Below, piece by piece: positions 1-6,409 of a stretch of 7,496 bases of DNA. Numbering within the stretch: position 1 is the first letter of the stretch; every line of letters starts with the position of its first letter. A model generated the notes under the pieces. The model did not search any database and had not been told where the DNA came from. It was given only the letters and a program-made list of their open reading frames with translations. Source of the DNA: Weeksellaceae bacterium (GTDB lineage: Bacteria > Bacteroidota > Bacteroidia > Flavobacteriales > Weeksellaceae); the NCBI GenBank assembly GCA_028698395.1, contig JAQVDG010000092.1, forward strand, positions 1-7,496, read 5' to 3'. The position numbers were made by a program, and so were the translations under genes.

Positions 1-1
1 A

Positions 2-580
2 ATCAAAGAATTAAAAATATTTGAAAATAAATCTGAATTACGAATTTTACCATTGGATTTGTCCGATTTCGGAGCTTTGAATCAGATTTTGGATTCTATT
101 TCAGATTGGAAAAATATAGATATATTGTACAACAATGCCGGATTTTTGGTCAATAAGCCATTTGCTGAAATTACAGAAAAAAACATTAATTATTCGTTGG
201 AAGTCAATTACAAAGCTCCATTTAGGCTTATTCAACTACTATTGGACAAAATGAATTCCAATTCACATATTGTAAATATTACTACAATGGGAGCTGTACA
301 AGGTTCGGTAAAATTTCCGGGTTTGTCGGTTTATTCTTCATCAAAAGCAGGAATCGTAACTTTAACCGAATTATTGGCACAGGAATTCAATGAAAATCAG
401 CCGAAAATCAATTGTGTTGCACTTGGAGCTGTTCAAACTGAAATGCTCGAAGAAGCTTTTCCGGGATATATTGCGCCTGTTTCAGCAGAAGAAATGGCAG
501 CTTATCTTTACGAATTTGGCTTAACAGGACATCATTTTCAAAATGGAAAAACCATTCAGCTTTCAATTTCAACACCTTAG
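2..580 (+). CDS. Short-chain dehydrogenase/reductase (SDR), N-terminus cut by window edge
   Basis: This is the last 192 residues of a classical SDR oxidoreductase, a cytoplasmic NAD(P)-dependent enzyme of unknown substrate. The frame is open back to base 2, so the gene starts outside the window; the TTG at 53 lies inside the Rossmann fold and is not a real start. Numbering from base 2, the fragment has the NNAG motif at 44-47, the helix-4 Asn at 69, YSSSK with catalytic Tyr111 and Lys115, and a terminal substrate-loop region (FPGY, then GLTG). The missing part, about 45-50 residues, should carry the TGxxxGxG nucleotide-binding loop. Two positions are unusual. The strand that normally reads NISS reads NITT (92-95), so the catalytic Ser seems to be Thr. 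The usual PG motif after the Tyr/Lys helix reads LGA (141-143). The downstream fumarylacetoacetase gene has its own promoter, so the two need not be co-transcribed. Confidence 0.9.
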   Translation: MKELKIFENKSELRILPLDLSDFGALNQILDSISDWKNIDILYNNAGFLVNKPFAEITEKNINYSLEVNYKAPFRLIQLLLDKMNSNSHIVNITTMGAVQGSVKFPGLSVYSSSKAGIVTLTELLAQEFNENQPKINCVALGAVQTEMLEEAFPGYIAPVSAEEMAAYLYEFGLTGHHFQNGKTIQLSISTP

Positions 581-622
581 ATACGGAAAAAAACAATATT
601 TTATGTTTGCTCAGATTCTTAG

Positions 623-653
623 TTTGGCATTAATTTAATTCTTCATACTTTTG
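623..653 (+). promoter_or_regulatory. Bacteroidota-type promoter of the fumarylacetoacetase gene
   Basis: TTTG at 623-626 and TACTTTTG at 646-653 match the -33 (TTTG) and -7 (TAnnTTTG) elements of the primary sigma factor of Bacteroidota, with a 19-bp spacer. This predicts a transcript start near 660 and a short A-rich leader of about 20 nt before the ATG at 682. A second -7-like box (TATGTTTG, 602-609) lies upstream but has no TTTG at the right distance, so it is the weaker candidate. Confidence 0.65.
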
Positions 654-681
654 AACTTCTTAAAATTTTAAAAATAAAAAA

Positions 682-1932
682 ATGAAATCTTTCCTATTAT
701 ATGATTCAAATTCTGACTTTTCAATTTATAATATTCCGTTTGGAATAGCAATTTTTAATAATGACACTGTGGGCTGTGTAACCCGGATTGGAGATACAGT
801 AGTGGATTTGGCAGAATTGTTCTATCAAGGTTATTTTGATGAGTTTGAGCTGGAAGAAAATGTATTTGATGCTTTTACGCTGAATGAATTTATTTCATTG
901 GGAAAATCAGTAACCGTTCCGATGCGTGAACATATTCAAAAATTATTATTGGAAGATTCTGATTTGTCAAAAGATAAAGAAACTTTGGCAGTAACGCTTC
1001 ATCCGATTGAATCAGTGAGTATGCAGATGCCGGTTCACGTTCCAAATTATACTGATTTTTATTCAAGCATAGAACATGCAACTAATGTTGGAAAAATGTT
1101 CAGAGATCCGAATAATGCACTTTTGCCTAATTGGCGACATATTCCGGTGGGTTATCACGGGCGAGCTTCTTCCATTGTCGTTTCAGGAACACCTTTACAT
1201 CGACCTGTTGGACAAAGAAAGCCCAAAGATGCTGAATTTCCGGTTTTTGGTCCCAGTCAACGAATGGATTTTGAGTTGGAAATGGCATTCATCACAAATT
1301 CTTTTACTGAATTAGGAGAACGAATTCCTGTTTCTTCTGCTGAGGAACATATTTTCGGAATGGTTTTGTTCAATGATTGGAGTGCACGCGATATTCAAAG
1401 TTGGGAATATGTTCCTTTAGGGCCGTTTTTAGGAAAAAACTTTGGTTCCTCCGTGTCGCCTTGGGTTGTTACTTTAGAAGCCTTGAATCCTTTTAGAACC
1501 GAAGGTCCAAAACAAGAACCGGAAGTTTTTCCATATTTGAAATACGATGGAAATAAAAATTTTGACATTCAATTGCAAGTGTTTTTACAACCGGAAAAAG
1601 GAGAAGAAAATTTAATTTGTTCGTCTAATTTTAAATATATGTACTGGAATATGGCGCAACAATTAGCACATCATACAGTAAACGGTTGCAATATTGAAGC
1701 AGGCGATATGTATGCAAGTGGTACAATTAGCGGAAAATCAAAAGATTCCTTTGGTTCTATGCTGGAATTGACTTGGAGTGGAGCAGAACCTTTGCAATTA
1801 AAAGACGGTTCTGAACGAAAATTTATTGAAGATAACGATACCATCATCATGCGAGCTTGGTGTGAAAAAGATGGAATTCGTGTAGGATTTGGTGAAGTTT
1901 CAGGAAAAATCCTTCCGGTAAGAGAAAACTAA
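682..1932 (+). CDS. fahA: Fumarylacetoacetase (fumarylacetoacetate hydrolase)
   Basis: The enzyme splits 4-fumarylacetoacetate into fumarate and acetoacetate (EC 3.7.1.2), the last step of phenylalanine/tyrosine breakdown through homogentisate, in the cytoplasm. At 416 residues it is full length for the long (eukaryote-like) FAH class. It has an SH3-like N-terminal domain (about 1-115) and a C-terminal catalytic beta-roll domain. Residues equivalent to the metal and active-site set of mammalian FAH are present, offset by about one: Asp125, His132, Arg141, Tyr158, Glu198, Glu200, Asp232, Gln239, Tyr243, Lys252, Thr348 and Glu362. Motifs include DFYSS at 125-129, NDWSARDIQ at 231-239 and SGTISG at 346-351. 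The ATG follows an A-rich leader and a good promoter. The pathway partners homogentisate dioxygenase and 4-hydroxyphenylpyruvate dioxygenase are not in this window. Its stop codon overlaps that of the convergent thioredoxin-like gene. Confidence 0.97.
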   Translation: MKSFLLYDSNSDFSIYNIPFGIAIFNNDTVGCVTRIGDTVVDLAELFYQGYFDEFELEENVFDAFTLNEFISLGKSVTVPMREHIQKLLLEDSDLSKDKETLAVTLHPIESVSMQMPVHVPNYTDFYSSIEHATNVGKMFRDPNNALLPNWRHIPVGYHGRASSIVVSGTPLHRPVGQRKPKDAEFPVFGPSQRMDFELEMAFITNSFTELGERIPVSSAEEHIFGMVLFNDWSARDIQSWEYVPLGPFLGKNFGSSVSPWVVTLEALNPFRTEGPKQEPEVFPYLKYDGNKNFDIQLQVFLQPEKGEENLICSSNFKYMYWNMAQQLAHHTVNGCNIEAGDMYASGTISGKSKDSFGSMLELTWSGAEPLQLKDGSERKFIEDNDTIIMRAWCEKDGIRVGFGEVSGKILPVREN

Positions 1933-2411
1933 TAGTCTAAGCCATCTTCCACCAAATCTTCTAATTCATACTGTGTCATAGACATTTGGTGAAAAAATAT
2001 CTTCTCACCGTTTTTATAAAAAATAGTTGTAGGAATAGCTCCAGCCCAATTTTCATCGGCTAATTTCATCCATTCCATAAGGGGACGATTCTCATCTAAA
2101 AGATAAACTTCCGCTTCAATTTCATGTTTTATAATGAAGTTTTTTACTTTTTTTTGTGATTTTTTATGATCCAATGAAACTAAAATCATCTTAAATTTAG
2201 GATTATCTGCATTTTGACGATTGACTTCCATAAATCCGGGGAGCTCTTCAATACAAGGTTTGCACCAAGTTGCCCAAAAATTCACCACATATAAAGTACT
2301 ATCATTTTGAAGAACAATATTTTGTAACTCATCCCAATTAATCATTTTGAATTCCTGAGCTTTATTTTGTGAAAAAATTAAAATAAAGGCTAATAACAAA
2401 AGTTTTTTCAT
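1929..2411 (-). CDS. Secreted TlpA-like thioredoxin-fold protein
   Basis: A 160-residue TlpA/ResA-type thioredoxin-fold protein, probably acting in the periplasm as a thiol-disulfide reductase. The chosen start, 2411, gives a textbook N-terminus: MKK, a hydrophobic core LLLLAFILIF, then a likely signal peptidase site after Ala18 (NKA|QE). The frame stays open to 2552, but the extra 47 codons would bury the signal peptide and run into the queA promoter, so I reject them. The fold is marked by VVNFWATWC, the redox pair Cys50-Lys-Pro-Cys53, and the cis-proline loop IPTT with Pro127. The KxxKKxKKF stretch near 84-92 sits in the insertion typical of TlpA-like proteins. No perfect TAnnTTTG box is visible upstream on this strand. 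Substrate is unknown; cytochrome c maturation or general disulfide reduction are possible but unsupported by neighbours. Confidence 0.9.
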   Translation of the reverse strand: MKKLLLLAFILIFSQNKAQEFKMINWDELQNIVLQNDSTLYVVNFWATWCKPCIEELPGFMEVNRQNADNPKFKMILVSLDHKKSQKKVKNFIIKHEIEAEVYLLDENRPLMEWMKLADENWAGAIPTTIFYKNGEKIFFHQMSMTQYELEDLVEDGLDY

Positions 2412-2517
2412 GAAGACGAAGTTAGCAAAATCCGTACTAAAATGCTTTAGTAAGCCGAATTTATTTAATAATAGGAGCAGTATGCGCTTGAAAAGGAATT
2501 TAAAAGCAATAGAATAC

Positions 2518-2549
2518 TTGACAAAGGGGTAGTGCAAATTGTATATTTG
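2518..2549 (+). promoter_or_regulatory. Promoter of the queA-rlmN operon
   Basis: TATATTTG at 2542-2549 is a perfect TAnnTTTG -7 box, and TTG at 2518-2520 lies 21 bp upstream as a -33 element. The predicted transcript start, near 2556, leaves a leader of only about 10-16 nt before queA. A TTG-initiated version of the queA frame (2539) would begin inside this -7 box and therefore cannot be the start. Confidence 0.65.
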
Positions 2550-2552
2550 CAC
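2532..2552. repeat. Inverted repeat over the queA -7 box
   Basis: GTGCAAAT (2532-2539) and ATTTGCAC (2545-2552) are perfect 8-bp inverted arms separated by 5 bp. The right arm contains most of the -7 element, so a dimeric regulator bound here would block RNA polymerase. It is followed directly by a 10-bp palindrome CAAAATTTTG (2552-2561). No regulator can be named. Chance is possible because TTTGCA is common after -7 boxes in this phylum. Confidence 0.4.
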
Positions 2553-2571
2553 AAAATTTTGCGATATGAAA

Positions 2572-3621
2572 ATGAAAACGTCTGATTTTAACTTTAAATT
2601 ACCAGAAGAATTATTGGCTGAACATCCATCTGAACATAGAGATGAAGCCCGATTGATGGTATTAAATCGTAAAAATCAAACTATTGAACACAAATTATTT
2701 AAAGACTTAATTGAGTATTTTGATGAGGGGGATGTTATGATTATGAATAACACCAAAGTATTTCCGGCCCGATTGATGGGAAATAAAGAAAAAACAGGAG
2801 CTAAAATCGAAGTATTTCTATTGAGAGAATTGGATAAAGAAACCCGACTTTGGGATGTTTTGGTCGATCCGGCACGAAAAATCAGAATTGGAAATAAATT
2901 ATTTTTTGGCGAAGATGATAGTTTAGTGGCAGAGGTTGTGGATAATACAACTTCAAGAGGAAGAACTTTACGTTTCTTGTTTGATGGTTCGTATGACGAA
3001 TTCCGTCAGGTTTTGCAAGAATTAGGAGAAACACCGCTTCCTAAGTACATTAAACGAAGTGCAGAACCAGAAGATGCCGAACGGTATCAAACCATTTATG
3101 CCAAAAATGAAGGAGCTGTTGCTGCACCAACGGCAGGACTTCATTTCTCAAAACATTTGTTGAAACGATTGGAAATCAAAGGAGTAAATTTTGCTGAATT
3201 AACTCTACACGTTGGATTGGGAACTTTTGCACCGGTAGAAGTCGAAGATTTATCCAAACATAAAATGGAATCTGAACAAGTTATTATTCCACAAACAAGC
3301 GTCGATATTATTAATCACGGAATTGATGAAGGAAAACGAATTTGTGCAGTCGGAACAACTTCCATGCGTTCTATTGAAAGCTCTGTATCAGCAGATAATC
3401 ATTTAAATCCATTTGATGGTTGGACAAATAAATTTATTTATCCACCTTATGATTTTGGAATTGCTAATACGATGATTACTAATTTTCATACACCGAAATC
3501 AACTTTAATTATGATGGTTAGTGCTTTTGCCGGGCATGATTTCTTGATGAAAGCCTATAAAGAAGCTATCAAAGAAAAATATAAATTTTATTCGTACGGA
3601 GATGCTATGCTTATTTTGTAA
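2572..3621 (+). CDS. queA: S-adenosylmethionine:tRNA ribosyltransferase-isomerase QueA
   Basis: QueA moves the ribose part of S-adenosylmethionine onto 7-aminomethyl-7-deazaguanine (preQ1) at wobble position 34 of tRNAs with GUN anticodons (Asp, Asn, His, Tyr) and isomerises it to epoxyqueuosine, the next-to-last step of queuosine synthesis. The 349-residue length is typical. Conserved blocks appear in order: [16 protein letters not shown] at 4-19, [10 protein letters not shown] at 59-68, [12 protein letters not shown] at 181-192, [10 protein letters not shown] at 213-222, GTTSMRS at 261-267, NFHTPKSTL at 304-312 and YSYGDAMLI at the end. I start at the ATG at 2572 because MKTSDFNF fits the usual family N-terminus; an in-frame ATG at 2566 would add two residues and cannot be excluded. 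rlmN follows after 9 nt, so the two form an operon. Confidence 0.96.
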   Translation: MKTSDFNFKLPEELLAEHPSEHRDEARLMVLNRKNQTIEHKLFKDLIEYFDEGDVMIMNNTKVFPARLMGNKEKTGAKIEVFLLRELDKETRLWDVLVDPARKIRIGNKLFFGEDDSLVAEVVDNTTSRGRTLRFLFDGSYDEFRQVLQELGETPLPKYIKRSAEPEDAERYQTIYAKNEGAVAAPTAGLHFSKHLLKRLEIKGVNFAELTLHVGLGTFAPVEVEDLSKHKMESEQVIIPQTSVDIINHGIDEGKRICAVGTTSMRSIESSVSADNHLNPFDGWTNKFIYPPYDFGIANTMITNFHTPKSTLIMMVSAFAGHDFLMKAYKEAIKEKYKFYSYGDAMLIL

Positions 3622-3630
3622 AAATACAAA

Positions 3631-4683
3631 ATGAATATTTCCAAAAAGGACATCCGAAAATTATCACTGAATGAGTTAGAAGAATATCTGACTTCGGTGG
3701 GTGAAAAATCTTTCAGAGCCAAACAGATTCAAGAATGGCTCTGGAAGAAAAACGCCCATAGTTTTGATGATATGACTAATTTATCCAAAAAATTACGCGA
3801 AGAATTGGCTGAAGTTTTTACTATTGATAACGCTAATGTCGATTTAATTCAGAAAAGTGATGATGGAACGATTAAAAATGCTGTAAAATTATTTGATGGA
3901 AATATCGTAGAATCAGTTTTAATTCCAACTGAAACCCGTACTACAGCTTGTGTTTCTTGTCAAGTAGGATGTAGCTTGAATTGTAGTTTTTGTGCAACGG
4001 CACGATTGAAACGAATGCGGAATTTAACAGCTGCCGAAATTGTAGATCAAGTGGTTTTAATCGACAAAGAAAGTCGGGAATATTTTGGACGACCCTTGAG
4101 CAATATTGTGTACATGGGAATGGGTGAACCCATGATGAATTATAATGAAGTGGTAAAATCGATTCAGAAAATCACTTCGCCGGAAGGTTTGGGAATGTCT
4201 CCAAAACGGATTACAGTTTCAACTTCAGGAATTCCTAAAATGATTGAAAAATTGGCAGATGAAGATTTAAAAGTGAAATTGGCTGTTTCGCTTCATTCTG
4301 CTCGGGAAGAAGTGCGAAATATAATTATGCCGTTTACAGAGCGTTTTCCTTTGACTGATTTATTGAAAAGTTTACAATATTGGTATGCTCAAACCAAAAA
4401 TAAAATCACATTTGAATATTTGGTTTGGAAAGATGTAAATGATAAACCAATAGATATAGAAGCATTGGTGAAATTTTGCAAAAAAGTTCCGTGCAAAGTG
4501 AATTTAATTGAGTATAACGCCATTGACGATGGTGAATTTCAACAAGCGAGCCCGGAAAGTATAGAGGCTTATATCAAAGCATTAGAAAAAAATGAAATCG
4601 TAGTGAAAGTCAGACGAAGTCGTGGGAAAGATATTGATGCGGCTTGCGGTCAATTAGCAAATAAAAGTGTAGAAAACGAATAA
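3631..4683 (+). CDS. rlmN: Dual-specificity 23S rRNA A2503 / tRNA A37 C2-methyltransferase RlmN
   Basis: A radical SAM enzyme that methylates C2 of A2503 in the peptidyl-transferase centre of 23S rRNA and, in E. coli, of A37 in several tRNAs. At 350 residues it is close to the usual length. An N-terminal accessory domain (about 1-85) precedes the radical SAM barrel. The [4Fe-4S] ligands are Cys114, Cys118 and Cys121 (CxxxCxxC). Cys107, seven residues before the first ligand, matches E. coli Cys118, and Cys339 (DAACGQL) matches methyl-carrying Cys355. Glu94 matches E. coli Glu105. GMGEP at 163-167 is the SAM-binding GEP motif. All catalytic residues are thus present. A Cfr-type resistance enzyme is less likely because length and motifs fit RlmN and the location is housekeeping. 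It lies 9 nt after queA and is probably co-transcribed with it. Confidence 0.97.
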   Translation: MNISKKDIRKLSLNELEEYLTSVGEKSFRAKQIQEWLWKKNAHSFDDMTNLSKKLREELAEVFTIDNANVDLIQKSDDGTIKNAVKLFDGNIVESVLIPTETRTTACVSCQVGCSLNCSFCATARLKRMRNLTAAEIVDQVVLIDKESREYFGRPLSNIVYMGMGEPMMNYNEVVKSIQKITSPEGLGMSPKRITVSTSGIPKMIEKLADEDLKVKLAVSLHSAREEVRNIIMPFTERFPLTDLLKSLQYWYAQTKNKITFEYLVWKDVNDKPIDIEALVKFCKKVPCKVNLIEYNAIDDGEFQQASPESIEAYIKALEKNEIVVKVRRSRGKDIDAACGQLANKSVENE

Positions 4684-4694
4684 ACTCCACTTTA

Positions 4695-4889
4695 TTATCT
4701 GTATTGGTAATAATCTGTTTTTGTTGGATTGATTATATTTATCGGTTCTGTGTACCAATCTACAAACCGTTCAAATTCAGTTTCATTTTCAGCTTCCCAA
4801 TTATCAAATTCTTCCGGCATATCCATTTGGAAAATAGAATTACAAAAACACAAATTAAAAACCCTTAATAACTTCTTTGATTTGTTCAT
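4695..4889 (-). CDS. Possible small acidic protein, 64 residues, unknown function
   Basis: This reading frame fills most of the space between rlmN and purA on the opposite strand. I do not recognise it. The N-terminal part is basic, then hydrophobic and Cys-containing (KSKKLLRVF, then LCFCNSIF). The rest is acidic and rich in Trp, Phe and Tyr (EEFDNWEAENETEFERFVDWY), ending in a polar tail TDYYQYR. The acidic, aromatic middle looks more protein-like than a random AT-rich frame. An internal ATG at 4826 (MDMPEEFD) would give a 43-residue protein without the hydrophobic part. The stop is 11 nt from the rlmN stop, convergent. A 7-of-8 match to TAnnTTTG (TATTGTTG, complement of 4904-4911) lies just upstream on its strand, without a -33 box. 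It could be a real small gene, a gene remnant or chance. Confidence 0.4.
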   Translation of the reverse strand: MNKSKKLLRVFNLCFCNSIFQMDMPEEFDNWEAENETEFERFVDWYTEPINIINPTKTDYYQYR

Positions 4890-4896
4890 TCTTTTA

Positions 4897-4928
4897 TTTG
4901 TTGCAACAATAGTAAACTCTTATTTTTG
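4897..4928 (+). promoter_or_regulatory. Promoter of purA
   Basis: TTTG at 4897-4900 and TATTTTTG at 4921-4928 give perfect -33 and -7 boxes with a 20-bp spacer. The predicted transcript start is near 4935, about 24 nt before the purA ATG. The upstream in-frame TTG at 4926 overlaps the -7 box and cannot be the start. Confidence 0.7.
4898..4909. repeat. 12-bp perfect palindrome over the purA -33 box
   Basis: TTGTTGCAACAA is a perfect palindrome whose left half contains the TTG of the -33 box. It also lies in the upstream region of the divergent small ORF. Such placement would suit an operator, but no regulator is known from the sequence. Confidence 0.4.
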
Positions 4929-4958
4929 TGCCGTTATTCACACAAAAAATATCAATAC

Positions 4959-6245
4959 ATGTCAACTTATGTTGTTGTTGGGCTTCAGTTTGGGGATGAA
5001 GGAAAAGGAAAAATCACCGATGTGCTTTCGGCTAAATCTGATTATGTAGTTCGTTTTCAAGGCGGAAACAATGCCGGTCATACGGTTTATGTCGGTGAAG
5101 ATAAATTTGTATTGCATCTATTACCTTCCGGCGTTTTGCAATCTCAAGGAAAATGCATTATAGGGAGTGGAGTAGTGGTCAATCCTCAAAGTTTTTTAGA
5201 TGAGGTAAGCACTTTGGAAAACCGCGGTTTGTCCAGTTCACATATCTTTATTGACCGTCGGGCACATATTATCATGCCTTATCATATTTTGTTAGATGCT
5301 TACCGAGAAGAAGCGGCCGGAAAAGATTCCATCGGAACAACCAAACGCGGAATCGGACCTTGTTACGAAGATAAAGTAGCCCGAGTGGGAATTCGTGCGA
5401 TTGATTTATTAAATCCGGAAGTTTTAAAAGAAAAATTGGAAATCAATTTGGTAATTAAAAATGCTTTGTTTGAAAAATTATTCAATAAACCGGCATTGAA
5501 TTTTGATGAAATTTATCAAAACTATTTAGAATACGGCGAAAAAATCAAACATAGAATCATTGATGCGGTTGTTGAGGTAAATGATGCTATTGATGACGGA
5601 AAAAATGTGTTATTTGAAGGAGCTCAGGCTTTAATGTTGGATATTGATTATGGAACTTATCCTTTTGTGACTTCTTCATCACCTTCTACCGGTGGTGTTT
5701 GTGTGGGAGCAGGAATTCCTCCGACTAAATTGAAAAATTTAATTGGAGTTTCAAAGGCTTATTGCACACGTGTTGGAAACGGTCCTTTTCCAACAGAATT
5801 AGATAATGAAATTGGAGAGCAAATCCGAAAAATAGGTCATGAATTTGGAGCTTCTACCGGTCGTCCCAGAAGAACAGGGTGGTTGGATTTGGTTATGTTG
5901 AAACATGCTTGCCGAATCAATGGAATCACACATCTTGTTATTACAAAATTGGATGTTTTAACCGGATTTGATAAAATAAAAGTATGCACTGCTTATAAAA
6001 CAGAAGACGGAGAGATTAAATATAATTTCACAGCTTCTACTACAAAATTAGATAGTTACGAACCTATTTATGTGGAGTTGGATGGGTGGAAAGAAGATAT
6101 TTGTAAAATGAATTCATTCCATGATTTACCGGAAAATGCACAGGAATATATTCATTTTATTGAAAAATATTTAGGAATTGAAATTTATTTAGTTTCCGTA
6201 GGTCCGGATCGCGCTCAAAATATAATTCGTAAAGAATTATTTTAA
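4959..6245 (+). CDS. purA: Adenylosuccinate synthetase
   Basis: PurA joins IMP and aspartate, using GTP, to form adenylosuccinate, the first committed step from IMP to AMP (EC 6.3.4.4), in the cytoplasm as a homodimer. The 428-residue length is normal. The ATG at 4959 gives the family N-terminus VVVGLQFGDEGKGK, with the phosphate-binding GDEGKGK at 12-18, catalytic Asp13 and His41 at the same positions as in E. coli. Further motifs are GTTKRGIGP at 126-134 (IMP loop), EGAQ at 220-223 with LDIDYGTYPFVTSS to 240, STGRPRRTGWLD at 299-310, the guanine-binding TKLD at 329-332, and VGPDR at 414-418. It is a single-gene unit with its own promoter; no other purine gene lies nearby in this window. Its stop codon sits in the left arm of a hairpin that may end transcription. 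Confidence 0.98.
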   Translation: MSTYVVVGLQFGDEGKGKITDVLSAKSDYVVRFQGGNNAGHTVYVGEDKFVLHLLPSGVLQSQGKCIIGSGVVVNPQSFLDEVSTLENRGLSSSHIFIDRRAHIIMPYHILLDAYREEAAGKDSIGTTKRGIGPCYEDKVARVGIRAIDLLNPEVLKEKLEINLVIKNALFEKLFNKPALNFDEIYQNYLEYGEKIKHRIIDAVVEVNDAIDDGKNVLFEGAQALMLDIDYGTYPFVTSSSPSTGGVCVGAGIPPTKLKNLIGVSKAYCTRVGNGPFPTELDNEIGEQIRKIGHEFGASTGRPRRTGWLDLVMLKHACRINGITHLVITKLDVLTGFDKIKVCTAYKTEDGEIKYNFTASTTKLDSYEPIYVELDGWKEDICKMNSFHDLPENAQEYIHFIEKYLGIEIYLVSVGPDRAQNIIRKELF

Positions 6246-6274
6246 GTAACTCACAATCATTTTACTTAAATTTT
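6241..6274 (+). terminator. Possible weak intrinsic terminator of purA
   Basis: TTTAAGTAA (6241-6249) and TTACTTAAA (6262-6270) form a perfect 9-bp stem with a 12-nt loop, followed by TTTT at 6271-6274. The left arm includes the purA stop codon. The stem has only one G-C pair and a short T run, so termination would be weak. Confidence 0.4.
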
Positions 6275-6362
6275 AATTGACTTAGTAGCCTCTTTGTCAA
6301 TCTTACAAAAAATGACTACCCGAATTTGGAACAGAAAAATATCTCCAACCAATAATAGAGCA

Positions 6363-6370
6363 TAACTTTG
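6363..6370 (+). promoter_or_regulatory. -7 promoter box before the epimerase gene
   Basis: TAACTTTG is a perfect TAnnTTTG match, 39 nt before the ATG at 6410. No TTG lies 17-23 bp upstream; the nearest TTTG (6325-6328) is 34 bp away. The rest of the 164-nt gap 6246-6409 contains the purA hairpin, a short inverted repeat ATTGAC/GTCAAT (6276-6281, 6296-6301) and no convincing gene. Confidence 0.45.
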
Positions 6371-6409
6371 CAAGAGAAAAAGCTTTGAAAGTGTATAAAA
6401 AGGCAGTCA

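Noticed and set aside
660..671. Palindrome TTAAAATTTTAA before the fumarylacetoacetase gene
   Set aside because: It is purely A and T in an A/T-rich leader and lies after the predicted transcript start; chance is the simplest explanation.
890..1315. Open frames on both strands inside the fumarylacetoacetase gene
   Set aside because: They are shadows of a gene with all its catalytic residues and show no family features of their own.
2412..2552. N-terminal extension of the TlpA-like protein by 47 residues
   Set aside because: It would bury a textbook signal peptide starting at 2411 and overlap the queA promoter; the extension has no family resemblance.
3631..4683. Cfr-type antibiotic-resistance methyltransferase instead of RlmN
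   Set aside because: Length, N-terminal domain and operon with queA fit the housekeeping RlmN; there are no mobile-element signs around it.
4679..4696. AATAAA / TTTATT hairpin between rlmN and the small ORF as a bidirectional terminator
   Set aside because: The stem is six A-T pairs only, too weak to call a terminator in DNA this AT-rich.
4926..4958. TTG start giving purA 11 extra residues
   Set aside because: The TTG lies in the -7 box, upstream of the predicted transcript start, and the ATG at 4959 gives the normal family N-terminus.
6305..6365. Short frame reading MTTRIWNRKISPTNNRA in the purA-epimerase gap
   Set aside because: It has only about 17 codons from the ATG, no promoter or ribosome site of its own, and its stop overlaps the -7 box of the next gene.
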